A stretch of 33,605 bases of DNA from Desulfurobacteriaceae bacterium. Lineage in GTDB: Bacteria > Aquificota > Aquificia > Desulfurobacteriales > Desulfurobacteriaceae. The DNA lies in contig JALSNF010000038.1 of NCBI GenBank assembly GCA_026987115.1, positions 1-33,605 on the forward strand, given 5' to 3'. Position 1 is the stretch's first letter, and every line of letters begins with the position of its first letter. Made by a program: the position numbers and the translations under genes. Below, in pieces: positions 1-8,972 of the stretch. Under the pieces are notes generated by a model. That model did no database searches. It was not told the DNA's origin and worked only from the letters and a program-made list of their open reading frames with translations.

Positions 1-1120
1 TGTCCTCTTTAGAGAGCTTTACTTCTATGTCAGGCTCTATTCCCTTACCGTCTATGCACTTGTGGTTTGGCATGTAGTATTTCGCAGTCGTTATCTTAAC
101 AGCATAACCCATGTCAAGGGGATAGAGAGTTTGAACTGAGCCTTTTCCAAAGGTCTTCTCTCCAACAACTATTGCCCTGTCGTTATACCTGAGAGCTCCA
201 GTAAGTATCTCTGCAGCACTTGCAGTTCCGCCGTTAACCAGCATTACAACAGGTATATTTAAAGGAATAAGGGGGTCGTGGAGGGAGTAGTATTTCTTTA
301 TGCTTTCGGGAATCCTTCCTTTAGTATAGACTATAAGGTCTCCCTTTGGCAGGAAGTAGTCGCTTATGGCAACTGCCGAGTCTAAAAGGCCTCCAGGGTT
401 GTTCCTAACGTCAACTATTATTCCCTGAAGCTCCTTATCCTTCCTTAAGGCTTCAAGGGCTTTTTTAAACTCGCCCACTGAGTTCCTCTGGAACATAGTA
501 AACCTTATGTAGCCTATGTTCCCATCAAGTATCCTATACTTAACGCTCTGTATCTTTATAACGGCCCTCGTTATAGTAAATGGTTTAGGCTCGTTCCAGC
601 CTTTCCTCCAAATCCATATGGTTATCTTAGTTCCAGGCTTTCCTCTCATGAGTTTTACAGCTTCCATTAAGGTCATGTTGGGAGTAACTTTCTTGCCGTC
701 TATCTTGACTATTACATCTCCCGGCTTAATACCCGCCCTGTAGGCTGGGGTGTCTTCAATTGGGGTTATTATTAAGAGCCTTCCGTCTTTGGTTTTGGTT
801 ATCTGAATGCCAAGCCCTCCAAATTCCCCACTTGTCTCTACCTGAAATTCTTTAAGCTGGTCTGGGGTAAACAGGGTGCAGTGGGGGTCAAGCTTGCTTA
901 ACATTCCTTCAATAGCTCCTTCAAAGAGCTCTTTGGGACTCTTAGGCTCTACATACTTATCCTTTACGAGCTGGTAAGCCTCCATAAAGAGCCTTATGTA
1001 CTTAATTTCTTCATTTTGGGAGTTTTGGGACTTTAAAACTGCAGAGACGGAGCTCTTACCCACGAGGAGAACAAAAGCACAAAAGAGCACAAATAGAGCT
1101 AAGTTCTTTAATCCTTTCAT
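1..1120 (-). CDS. ctpA: S41 family C-terminal processing peptidase, 3' end cut by window edge
   Basis: Periplasmic, membrane-anchored serine protease of the tail-specific/CtpA family, which cleaves proteins near their C-termini. The 373 visible residues start with a hydrophobic signal or anchor segment (about residues 5-28). A PDZ domain follows at about 95-180 (GGLGIQI at the front, GIKPGDVIVKIDG inside), then the S41 protease domain. The catalytic dyad is visible: Ser301 in GGTASAAE and Lys326 in TFGKGSVQT. NNPGGLLD at about 240-247 is the usual S41 oxyanion-region motif. The C-terminus lies beyond position 1. The ATG at 1120 overlaps the TGA of the upstream transketolase gene as ATGA, so translation is probably coupled and this is the last visible gene of the argH-tktN-tktC-ctpA operon. 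Family assignment is secure; the physiological substrate is unknown. Confidence 0.93.
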   Translation of the reverse strand, partial: MKGLKNLALFVLFCAFVLLVGKSSVSAVLKSQNSQNEEIKYIRLFMEAYQLVKDKYVEPKSPKELFEGAIEGMLSKLDPHCTLFTPDQLKEFQVETSGEFGGLGIQITKTKDGRLLIITPIEDTPAYRAGIKPGDVIVKIDGKKVTPNMTLMEAVKLMRGKPGTKITIWIWRKGWNEPKPFTITRAVIKIQSVKYRILDGNIGYIRFTMFQRNSVGEFKKALEALRKDKELQGIIVDVRNNPGGLLDSAVAISDYFLPKGDLIVYTKGRIPESIKKYYSLHDPLIPLNIPVVMLVNGGTASAAEILTGALRYNDRAIVVGEKTFGKGSVQTLYPLDMGYAVKITTAKYYMPNHKCIDGKGIEPDIEVKLSKED

Positions 1121-2061
1121 CTTCCCTTCCTCTCTAGAACTTTCTTGACCTTCTCTATTATCCCTTTCTCGTCAAGTTTGAAGTAGTGAAGGAGCTCCCA
1201 GCCCTTACCTGAACGGCCAAAGACATCCGGAGTCCCTAGCCTCTCCATAGGAACAGGGAAGTTCTCAACTAAAACTTCTGCTACTGCAGAACCAAGCCCC
1301 CCTATTATTGAATGCTCCTCCGCAGTTATTACGGCTCTCGTCTTCTTTGCAGATTTTACTATAAGTTCAGCGTCTATCGGCTTTACCCAAGCCATGTGGA
1401 TAACTTCAGCGTAAATTCCCTCCCTCTCTAAGAGCTCTGCAGCAAGAAGCGCAAAAGAGGTCATAACGCCGTTGGCAATTATAGTAACGTCCTCCCCTTC
1501 CCTTAAAACGTGTCCCTTACCTACTTCAAACTTAACCTTTCCTTCCTGAAATATCCTTGGGAACTTTTCTCTGGTAAGCCTAACGTAGAAAGGACCGTCT
1601 GCATAAGCTACATTCCTTATTATCTCTTTAGTTTCCACGTCGTCAGCTGGAACTACAACCTTCATGTTGGGTATGTTCCTCATATTGGCAACGTCCTCAA
1701 GGGCTTGGTGAGTAGCCCCGTCCTCACCTACGGTTATTCCTCCGTGGGTGCAAACTATCTTAACGTTTAGGTTCGGATAGCATATAGTCTGTCTTACCGC
1801 TTCCCAAGCCCTGCCTGTTCCAAATATCGCAAAGGTGCTAACAAAAGGTATCTTTCCGGTAGTTGCAAGGCCAGCTGCAGTGTTCATCATGTTTATCTCT
1901 GCAATACCCATGTTGAAAAACCTTTCGGGAAACCTCTTTGCAAACTTTGCAGTTTTCGTTGAGCCAGAAAGGTCCGCATCAAGGACAACAATCCTCTCGT
2001 CCTTTTCCCCAAGCTCAACCAAAGTGTCTCCGTAAGCGTCCCTTAAGCTAACTCTCTCCAT
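1117..2061 (-). CDS. tktC: Transketolase, C-terminal subunit
   Basis: Second half of a two-gene transketolase (314 aa), carrying the pyrimidine-binding and C-terminal domains. Together with the upstream subunit it should move two-carbon units between sugar phosphates in the non-oxidative pentose phosphate pathway, with thiamine diphosphate as cofactor. Visible marks are the opening region with LDADLSGSTK, FNMGIAEINMM (about residues 49-60) holding the glutamate that activates the TPP aminopyrimidine ring, and the GEDGATHQALED segment at about 113-124. The ATG at 2061 follows the upstream stop (TAG at 2071-2073) by nine bases, and that stop runs into a TAGGAGGAG Shine-Dalgarno, so the two subunits are made together. 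A related family with the same split design, the DXS-like or E1 dehydrogenases, is less likely because the partner is clearly a transketolase N-terminal half. Confidence 0.92.
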   Translation of the reverse strand: MERVSLRDAYGDTLVELGEKDERIVVLDADLSGSTKTAKFAKRFPERFFNMGIAEINMMNTAAGLATTGKIPFVSTFAIFGTGRAWEAVRQTICYPNLNVKIVCTHGGITVGEDGATHQALEDVANMRNIPNMKVVVPADDVETKEIIRNVAYADGPFYVRLTREKFPRIFQEGKVKFEVGKGHVLREGEDVTIIANGVMTSFALLAAELLEREGIYAEVIHMAWVKPIDAELIVKSAKKTRAVITAEEHSIIGGLGSAVAEVLVENFPVPMERLGTPDVFGRSGKGWELLHYFKLDEKGIIEKVKKVLERKGR

Positions 2062-2070
2062 TCTCTCCTC

Positions 2071-2934
2071 CTAAACAATCTCTCCTAACTCTTTTAAAGC
2101 CTCCTTTAAAAGCTCTGGAGGAAGGGCTTTGCCGTGCCACTCTGCCTTGTTCTCCATAAAGGAAACTCCCTTTCCTTTAACGGTCTTTGCAAGTATGATG
2201 GTAGGCTTAAAGGTTGACTCTTCAGCCTTGTTTAGGGCATCTATTATCTGGCCAAAGTCGTGGCCGTTTATCTCTATTACGTTCCAACCAAAAGCTCTCC
2301 ACTTTTCCAAGGCAGGGTAGATAGACATAACCTCGTCAACTGGGCCGTCTATCTGAAGGTTGTTGTTGTCAAGGATTACGGTTAGGTTATTCAGGTTGTA
2401 GTGGGAAGCTGCCATAGTAGCCTCCCAAACGCTTCCCTCTTGAGCCTCTCCGTCTCCAATCATACAGTAAACCCTGCTTGAGCTCCCTGAAAGCCTAAGG
2501 CCCAGTGCCATACCTACTGCAGCTCCTATTCCGTGCCCCAAAGAACCGGTGCTAATCTCTATTCCGGGAGTCTTATGCATGTCAGGGTGCCCCTGAAGGT
2601 CTCCGTCTATCTTCCTAAACTCCATTAGCTTCTCTAAGGGGAAGTATCCACACCTTGCAAGAACTGAGTAGAGGGCAGGACAAACGTGGCCCTTTGATAG
2701 GACAAACCTATCCCTCTCTTCCCACTTTGGATTTCTCGGGTCGTGTCTCATCTTGTAAAAGTAAAGGGCTACTATTATGTCCGTAGCAGACATGGCTCCA
2801 CCTGGGTGGCCAGAGTTTGCGTTTGTGGTCATCTTCAGTATGTCTTTTCTAACCTCCCTTGCTATTGCCCTTAAGGTTAACTCGTCAATTTCCCTGTTCC
2901 TCTTTTTAAAGAACTCAGGCTCAAACCTTATCAT
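2071..2934 (-). CDS. tktN: Transketolase, N-terminal subunit
   Basis: TPP-pyrophosphate-binding half of a split transketolase (287 aa). Visible motifs are NANSGHPGGAMSATDI near residues 38-53, the conserved SLGHGIGAAVGMALG in the middle, and the TPP motif beginning GDGEAQEGS and ending in DNNNLQ, which binds diphosphate and Mg2+. Full-length bacterial transketolases are about 660 aa. The two genes here sum to about 600, matching the split form common in archaea and several thermophilic bacteria. The ATG start at 2934 has a GGAGGACAGG ribosome-binding site and lies inside the 3' end of argH, overlapping it by 14 bases, which suggests translational coupling. Confidence 0.93.
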   Translation of the reverse strand: MIRFEPEFFKKRNREIDELTLRAIAREVRKDILKMTTNANSGHPGGAMSATDIIVALYFYKMRHDPRNPKWEERDRFVLSKGHVCPALYSVLARCGYFPLEKLMEFRKIDGDLQGHPDMHKTPGIEISTGSLGHGIGAAVGMALGLRLSGSSSRVYCMIGDGEAQEGSVWEATMAASHYNLNNLTVILDNNNLQIDGPVDEVMSIYPALEKWRAFGWNVIEINGHDFGQIIDALNKAEESTFKPTIILAKTVKGKGVSFMENKAEWHGKALPPELLKEALKELGEIV

Positions 2935-4327
2935 CCTGTCCTCCGCTAAAGCCTTCTTCTCTTTTTATCCTCTCTATTTCCTCTTTAACTCTCCTCAAAG
3001 AGGTTCCGCCTATTACATCTCTACTGTTAACAGAACCTTCAAGGCTCATTAAGCTTAAAACGTCTTCCTCAAAGAGGGGAGAGAACTCTTTAAACTCTTT
3101 TAAAGAGAGCTCCGTTAAGTCCTTACCCTTATCAAGGCAGTAAGCAACCAACTTACCTACAACTTCGTGGGCCTTTCTAAAGGGAAGGCCCTTTTTGGCC
3201 AGGTAGTCGGCCAAGTCTGTTGCAAGGGAAAAGCCCTTACCTGCCTGCTCTCTCATCCTCTCTCTCTTTGGCTTCATTCCCTCAACAATCAAGGTGTTTA
3301 CCTTAAGGGCCGCCTTTGTAGTGTCTATTGCGTCAAACAGTGGCTCTTTGTCCTCTTGAAGGTCTCGGTTGTAGGTTAAGGGAAGGCCCTTTAAAGTGGT
3401 AAGTATCGCTATTAAGTCTCCGTAAACCCTGCCAGTTTTACCCCTCGTTAGCTCTGAAACGTCAGGGTTTTTCTTTTGGGGCATTATGGAGCTCCCGGTA
3501 CAGAAGGCGTCTGGGAGCTCTATAAAGTCAAACTCGTTGGTTGACCACAGGATAAGCTCTTCAGAAAGCCTTGAAAGGTGCATCATCACCATTGCACAGT
3601 TAAAAATTGTCTCTGCAACAAAGTCCCTGTCGCTTACTGCGTCCATACTGTTCCTGCTTACACTGCTAAAACCTAAAAGCTTTGCGGTAAACTCTCTGTC
3701 TAAAGGGTAGCTAGTCCCTGCAAGTGCTGCAGAACCAAGAGGAGAAACGTTTATCCTCTTTAAACTCTCTTCAAACCTCTCTGCGTCCCTTTTAAACATC
3801 TGATAGTAAGCTAACATATGGTGAGAGTAAAGAACAGGCTGGGCTATTTGAAGGTGAGTATAACCTGGCATTATAACTCCTAAGTTCTCTTGAGCTTGCT
3901 TTAAAAAGGCCCTTCTTAATCCCTTTAAGAGCTCAAGGAGCTCTTTTACCTCCTTCCTAACGTAAAGCCTTAAATCGGTAGCCACCTGGTCGTTCCTTGA
4001 GCGCCCAGTATGGAGTTTACCTCCTACCTCTCCTATTTCCTGAGTAAGCCTACTTTCAATGTTCATGTGAACGTCTTCAAGCTCTTTCTTCCAGTTAAAC
4101 CTTCCTTCCTCAACCTCTCTTAATATCCTATTTAAACCTTCAATTATCTTGTCGCTCTCTTCTTTGGTAAGTATCCCCTGCTTTTCAAGCATTTTAACGT
4201 GGGCAACGCTACCTGCAACGTCGTAAGGAGCAAGCCTTTTATCGTAAGAGACAGACTCTGTAAACTCCTCTACTAGCTTATTGGTACTCTCCTTAAACCT
4301 ACCTCCCCAGAGCTTCTTCTCAGCCAC
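2921..4327 (-). CDS. argH: Argininosuccinate lyase
   Basis: Catalyses the last step of arginine synthesis, splitting argininosuccinate into arginine and fumarate; a cytoplasmic homotetramer of the fumarase/aspartase superfamily. Length (468 aa) is normal. The N-terminus AEKKLWGGRF, the HTGRSRNDQVATD block at about 106-118, TPLH-region equivalents and the superfamily signature GSSIMPQKKNP at about 278-288 are all present. The start is GTG at 4327, preceded by GGGAGGTGAAAA, a good Shine-Dalgarno. It is the first gene of a minus-strand operon with tktN, tktC and ctpA and is divergent from guaB across 73 bases. The C-terminal tail after the last helix is short, polar and overlaps tktN. Confidence 0.96.
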   Translation of the reverse strand: MAEKKLWGGRFKESTNKLVEEFTESVSYDKRLAPYDVAGSVAHVKMLEKQGILTKEESDKIIEGLNRILREVEEGRFNWKKELEDVHMNIESRLTQEIGEVGGKLHTGRSRNDQVATDLRLYVRKEVKELLELLKGLRRAFLKQAQENLGVIMPGYTHLQIAQPVLYSHHMLAYYQMFKRDAERFEESLKRINVSPLGSAALAGTSYPLDREFTAKLLGFSSVSRNSMDAVSDRDFVAETIFNCAMVMMHLSRLSEELILWSTNEFDFIELPDAFCTGSSIMPQKKNPDVSELTRGKTGRVYGDLIAILTTLKGLPLTYNRDLQEDKEPLFDAIDTTKAALKVNTLIVEGMKPKRERMREQAGKGFSLATDLADYLAKKGLPFRKAHEVVGKLVAYCLDKGKDLTELSLKEFKEFSPLFEEDVLSLMSLEGSVNSRDVIGGTSLRRVKEEIERIKREEGFSGGQDDKV

Positions 4328-4345
4328 TTTTCACCTCCCTTCTAC

Positions 4346-4374
4346 TTGCCCTATTCTATCAGCAAAACTATAAT
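4346..4374 (+). promoter_or_regulatory. Predicted sigma-70-type promoter of guaB
   Basis: A perfect TATAAT at 4369-4374 is preceded by TTGCCC at 4346-4351 with a 17-base spacer, 21 bases before the guaB ribosome-binding site region. On the other strand TAGAAT (complement of 4353-4358) could be the -10 of the argH operon, so divergent promoters may overlap here. Assignment rests on consensus match and spacing only. Confidence 0.55.
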
Positions 4375-4391
4375 TCCCTAAAGCTTTCTAG

Positions 4392-5871
<1,480 letters not shown>

Positions 5872-5877
<6 letters not shown>

Positions 5878-6459
5878 TTTAACTAAAGGAGTTGATAAGT
5901 TAACTCCGAACATTTTAGCTACTTCTTTAAACTCTCCGTTAATTTTCCTCCTCCAGTAGTTAACTGCCACCTGAAGGGGAGAGGGTTTTTTTGGTTTAAA
6001 AAGGAGCTCCATTTGAGCTTCTTCGGGAGTTCTGTTTCCCTTCCTCTGGTTGCACCCTTTACAGCAAGTTATGAGGTTCTCCCACTGCCACTTTCCCCCT
6101 CTGCTTTTTGGAACTATGTGGTCAACCGTAGCCTCCCCGTCTTTGAGAACCTTCCCACAGTAAGCACAGGTAAAGTTGTCCCTTATGAATACGGCCCTCC
6201 TGGTAGGGAAGGAGCTCTCCCAGTTCCTCATTAAAATCGGAAGCCTTATTAAAAGGGGAGCTCTAAACTCACTAGTTGGAGAGGTAATAACGACTCTTTC
6301 GTAGTACTGGAGGACTTCACACCTTCCTAGGTAATCTAATAGAAAAGCCTTCTTGTGGCTGAAAATGGTAGTTGGGGAGTAAGCTTTATCCAAAACCAAA
6401 ACGGGGTGGAGAACCACAACGACCTCAAATATGATTTCCCCTTTGATTATATTCTCCAT
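5872..6459 (-). CDS. HNH endonuclease family protein
   Basis: Small protein (195 aa) with a C-terminal HNH nuclease fold. The zinc-knuckle and catalytic residues are visible: C98-x2-C101, the DH pair 113-114 in VDHIVPKSRGG, N128, and C133-x2-C136 followed by N137 and KGN. The N-terminal VLVLDKAYSPT with the following helix is typical of a widespread family of free-standing bacterial HNH proteins whose role is uncharacterised; it is not a homing endonuclease in an intron or intein here. The ATG at 6459 has no Shine-Dalgarno. A GTG at 6417, preceded by GAGG at five bases, would give a 181-aa protein starting just before the conserved VLVLD region and is a reasonable alternative start. It is divergent from the cupin gene and convergent with guaB. 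Confidence 0.88.
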
Positions 6460-6503
6460 ATTGTTAAAACTTCTTAAAACAAAGGGGTAGGAGGTAAAGG
6501 AAA

Positions 6504-6794
6504 GTGGTTGAAAAAACGGGAATAAGAGACGTAAAAGAGGCTATGAAGAGGTTAAAGGAAGAAGGATATACGAACATATACACTTGGGAAGACCCACCAA
6601 ACGCCTACTACAACTGGCACACTCACCCTTATGAGGAGGTAAGGTGGGTCTTAAAAGGAGAAATTACGATAGGAACGAAGGAGAAGGTTTACAAGCTAAA
6701 AAGTGGAGACAAGCTAAAGGTTCCCGCAGGAACCAAGCACTGGGCAAAGGTAGGAGAGGAAGGAGTTGTGTATCTTTGTGGAAGTAAAATTTAA
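6504..6794 (+). CDS. Small single-domain cupin
   Basis: A 96-aa cytoplasmic protein consisting of one cupin barrel. Both cupin motifs are complete: H39-x-H41-x3-E45-x6-G52 and G68-x5-P74-x-G76-x2-H79, so His39, His41, Glu45 and His79 should bind a metal ion. The start is GTG at 6504 with GGAGG nine bases upstream; the next in-frame Met would remove the first helix. Single-domain cupins have many functions and the sequence does not reveal a substrate. It stands alone between the HNH gene (divergent) and the aldolase gene (convergent). Confidence 0.85.
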   Translation: MVEKTGIRDVKEAMKRLKEEGYTNIYTWEDPPNAYYNWHTHPYEEVRWVLKGEITIGTKEKVYKLKSGDKLKVPAGTKHWAKVGEEGVVYLCGSKI

Positions 6795-6795
6795 A

Positions 6796-6813
6796 GGGGG
6801 AGCTCCCTCCCCC
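6796..6813. terminator. Hairpin between convergent cupin and aldolase genes
   Basis: GGGGGAG (6796-6802) pairs with CTCCCCC (6807-6813) around a CTCC loop; on the minus strand it is followed by TTTAAATTTT, favouring termination of the aldolase mRNA. A second, A/T-edged hairpin, AAAAGCC (6815-6821) with GGCTTTT (6832-6838), could end the cupin transcript on the plus strand. Confidence 0.5.
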
Positions 6814-6824
6814 AAAAAGCCAAC

Positions 6825-8201
6825 CTAAAAGGGCTTTTCCTTTAAAACTTTCACCTTAGTTATAGTCTTTTCTACGATTTCCTTAGTTCCAAAGACCCTT
6901 AACTGCTCAAAGAGGAAGTAAAACTTGTCGTAGAGAGCCTTTAACATTGGCTCTTTAACCCTCTCTGGTAAGTCCCAAAAGCTCTTTTTAAACTTCCCAA
7001 AAGCCTTTTTCCTCGTCTTGTAAATAAACTGTTGCTCAGTCCAGCCCTCTTTCCACTCACTTTTAAGCTCACTTTTGAGCCAAGAGTAGATTTCCTCCTT
7101 AAAGTCTTCAGGTAAGTGGTCGTAGATTATGTTCTGAAAACCAGTAGCAAGGTGTATTTCGGCAGTTTTTACCTCCGGGAACTTGTGGAAAAGCTCATCC
7201 GGAAGGGTTGAAGCCCCGTGCTGGACGGCTCCTGCCATTTGATATTTCTTTCTGGCAACTTCTCCTATCTTCTCTAGAACCGAAAAGTCAAGCTTTACTT
7301 TAGCTATTCTGCCGTCCGGAAGGGGAACTCCTCCGTGCTCCGTTCCAGTTTGGACGGATATCTTGCTTATGTGAGGGAGGTTCTCTCCGTACTTGTGGAG
7401 CTCTTCAAGATAACCTTCCATAAACGCTTCAAACTCTTCAGGGGTAGAGTTCTTCCCTCCAATGTGGCCTATCTCTCCCCCAACTGAAACAGTAATACCT
7501 TCAGGTTCAATTTCTCTAATGTAGGCCGTCATCTTAGCAGTATTTATGTAGTTGTGGTACTGTTGCTCTTTTAAGGTCGGCTTAGAGTAGTCAACCAAGG
7601 TTGAAGGGTCTATGTCTATGTTGTAAAAGTCGGCCTCTATTGCTTCCTTGGTTAAGGCCTTTATGTTTTCAAGCTCCTTTTCAGGGTCTTTAAAGTAGCT
7701 GTCAGCCTTAAACTGGAAGTGGTCGCCTTGAACGAAAACGGCTCCTCTAAAGCCTTCCTTAATTGCAGCAGCCAAAACGCAAGCTGTGTACTCTGCAGGC
7801 CTTTGGTTAGTGTAGCCTATCTCCGACTTTGCAATTTCAAGGATAAAAGCTCCTACATCCTTCTCAACAGCAACTTTAAAAATCTGCCTCATCACGTCGT
7901 AAGTCATTCCCCTTATGTTCATTGCAGGGACGGTAAACCAGTTTGGGAGCTCCTGCCTTGCCATAGGACCAGTGTAAAGTTGATGAATTGAAGAGGGAAC
8001 AATACCTAAATCCAGAGCACTTGCCCTGATAAGCCACCTTGCAGCCTCCTTTGCCTCCTCATCTCCAAAAACTGCCGTGTAGATAAAGTCGTCTATTAAC
8101 TCCTTTAACTTCCCTTCATCCTTTACTTTTACCTCTTTTTCCTTAATGTCCATAACTTGGGAAGCTAAGTTAAGGAGCTCTTCCTTTTTTAAAACCTTCA
8201 T
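6825..8201 (-). CDS. Class II (metal-dependent) fructose-bisphosphate aldolase family protein
   Basis: A 458-aa protein whose central part follows the class II aldolase barrel. In order: VPAMNIRGM (91-99) like the PAFN start motif, QGDH with Asp160 and His161, GGEIGHIGG with Glu243, TGTEHGG with His289, and QHGAS with His328 as the HGxSG equivalent. These match the catalytic acid and zinc-binding positions of the family, so it is likely catalytic, cleaving or forming a ketose bisphosphate such as fructose 1,6-bisphosphate. It is longer than the usual 280-360 aa: about 90 extra residues at the N-terminus and about 90 at the C-terminus are helical and unassigned. The ATG at 8201 has GGAGGG four bases upstream. 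Divergent from rlpA over 50 bases. The exact substrate is inferred, not shown. Confidence 0.8.
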   Translation of the reverse strand: MKVLKKEELLNLASQVMDIKEKEVKVKDEGKLKELIDDFIYTAVFGDEEAKEAARWLIRASALDLGIVPSSIHQLYTGPMARQELPNWFTVPAMNIRGMTYDVMRQIFKVAVEKDVGAFILEIAKSEIGYTNQRPAEYTACVLAAAIKEGFRGAVFVQGDHFQFKADSYFKDPEKELENIKALTKEAIEADFYNIDIDPSTLVDYSKPTLKEQQYHNYINTAKMTAYIREIEPEGITVSVGGEIGHIGGKNSTPEEFEAFMEGYLEELHKYGENLPHISKISVQTGTEHGGVPLPDGRIAKVKLDFSVLEKIGEVARKKYQMAGAVQHGASTLPDELFHKFPEVKTAEIHLATGFQNIIYDHLPEDFKEEIYSWLKSELKSEWKEGWTEQQFIYKTRKKAFGKFKKSFWDLPERVKEPMLKALYDKFYFLFEQLRVFGTKEIVEKTITKVKVLKEKPF

Positions 8202-8231
8202 CTTTCCCTCCGTTTTGTTTTTCGCCCAGTA

Positions 8232-8244
8232 ATTTTAATAAAAT
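8232..8244. promoter_or_regulatory. AT-rich divergent promoter region of aldolase gene and rlpA
   Basis: TAAAAT at 8239-8244 would place the start of transcription at about 8251, one base before the rlpA ATG. ATTTTA at 8232-8237 is the same hexamer on the other strand, placing the aldolase transcript start near 8225, upstream of its Shine-Dalgarno. No convincing -35 box is visible on either strand. Confidence 0.35.
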
Positions 8245-8251
8245 TTCCACT

Positions 8252-8962
8252 ATGAAACGGTTATTGACCTTCCTTCTAATTTCGCTAACCCTCTTTAGCT
8301 GTGGGACAAGACAGGAAAGAGTAGTCATAGTTCCCCACTATAAGCCCAAAAACTGTAAGTACACCTACATAGTAAGGGGAACAACCTATTGCGTAAGGAA
8401 GAGCTCCCACAATTTCGTTCAAGTTGGGATAGCCTCTTGGTACGGTCCGGGATTTCACGGAAGCAGAACGGCAAGCGGTGAAATTTACAACATGTTTAAA
8501 CTAACTGCAGCCCACAAAACCCTTCCCTTGGGTACTTACGTTAAGGTAATAAACCTTGAAAACGGAAAAAGCGTTATAGTGAAGATTAACGATAGGGGGC
8601 CCTTCGTTAAGGGTAGGATAATAGACCTTTCCTACGCTGCCGCGAAAAGACTCGGAATGTTAAAGAAGGGAACGGCAAGAGTTAAGATAATAGCCCTAGG
8701 CAGAAGAGTTGACCACAGATACGAGGAGGAAAACTACCAAGTAGGCAACTTTTACGTTCAAGTGGGAGCTTTCAGGAACAAGTTAAACGCTTACAGGTTC
8801 AAGTGGCAACTAATAAAAAAAGGCTTAAGTGCAAGGGTAGTTAAGCTAAGAGGATATTACAGGGTAGTTGTAGGCCCTGTAAGGACAACGAAAGAGGCAG
8901 AGAAGTTAAAGGTCTCCCTCAAGAGGAAGGGACTAAAAGGCTCCTTTATACTTTCCCTTTAG
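8252..8962 (+). CDS. rlpA: RlpA-like lipoprotein with SPOR domain (septal lytic transglycosylase family)
   Basis: Envelope protein of 236 aa. The N-terminus is a lipoprotein signal ending LTLFSC, giving Cys17 as the likely lipidated residue. A double-psi beta-barrel follows at about 75-150 (GIASWYGPGFHG, TASGE, AAHKTLPLGT, INDRGPF, IDLSYAAA), the RlpA domain that in Pseudomonas cleaves glycan strands lacking stem peptides. The last 70 residues are a SPOR domain (FYVQVGAF... YYRVVVGPVRT) that binds denuded septal peptidoglycan. The domain order is the classical one, so a role in cell separation or wall remodelling is likely. The ATG has no Shine-Dalgarno and may be translated from a leaderless mRNA. 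nadB follows ten bases after the stop. Confidence 0.92.
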   Translation: MKRLLTFLLISLTLFSCGTRQERVVIVPHYKPKNCKYTYIVRGTTYCVRKSSHNFVQVGIASWYGPGFHGSRTASGEIYNMFKLTAAHKTLPLGTYVKVINLENGKSVIVKINDRGPFVKGRIIDLSYAAAKRLGMLKKGTARVKIIALGRRVDHRYEEENYQVGNFYVQVGAFRNKLNAYRFKWQLIKKGLSARVVKLRGYYRVVVGPVRTTKEAEKLKVSLKRKGLKGSFILSL

Positions 8963-8972
8963 GAGGAAAAGA

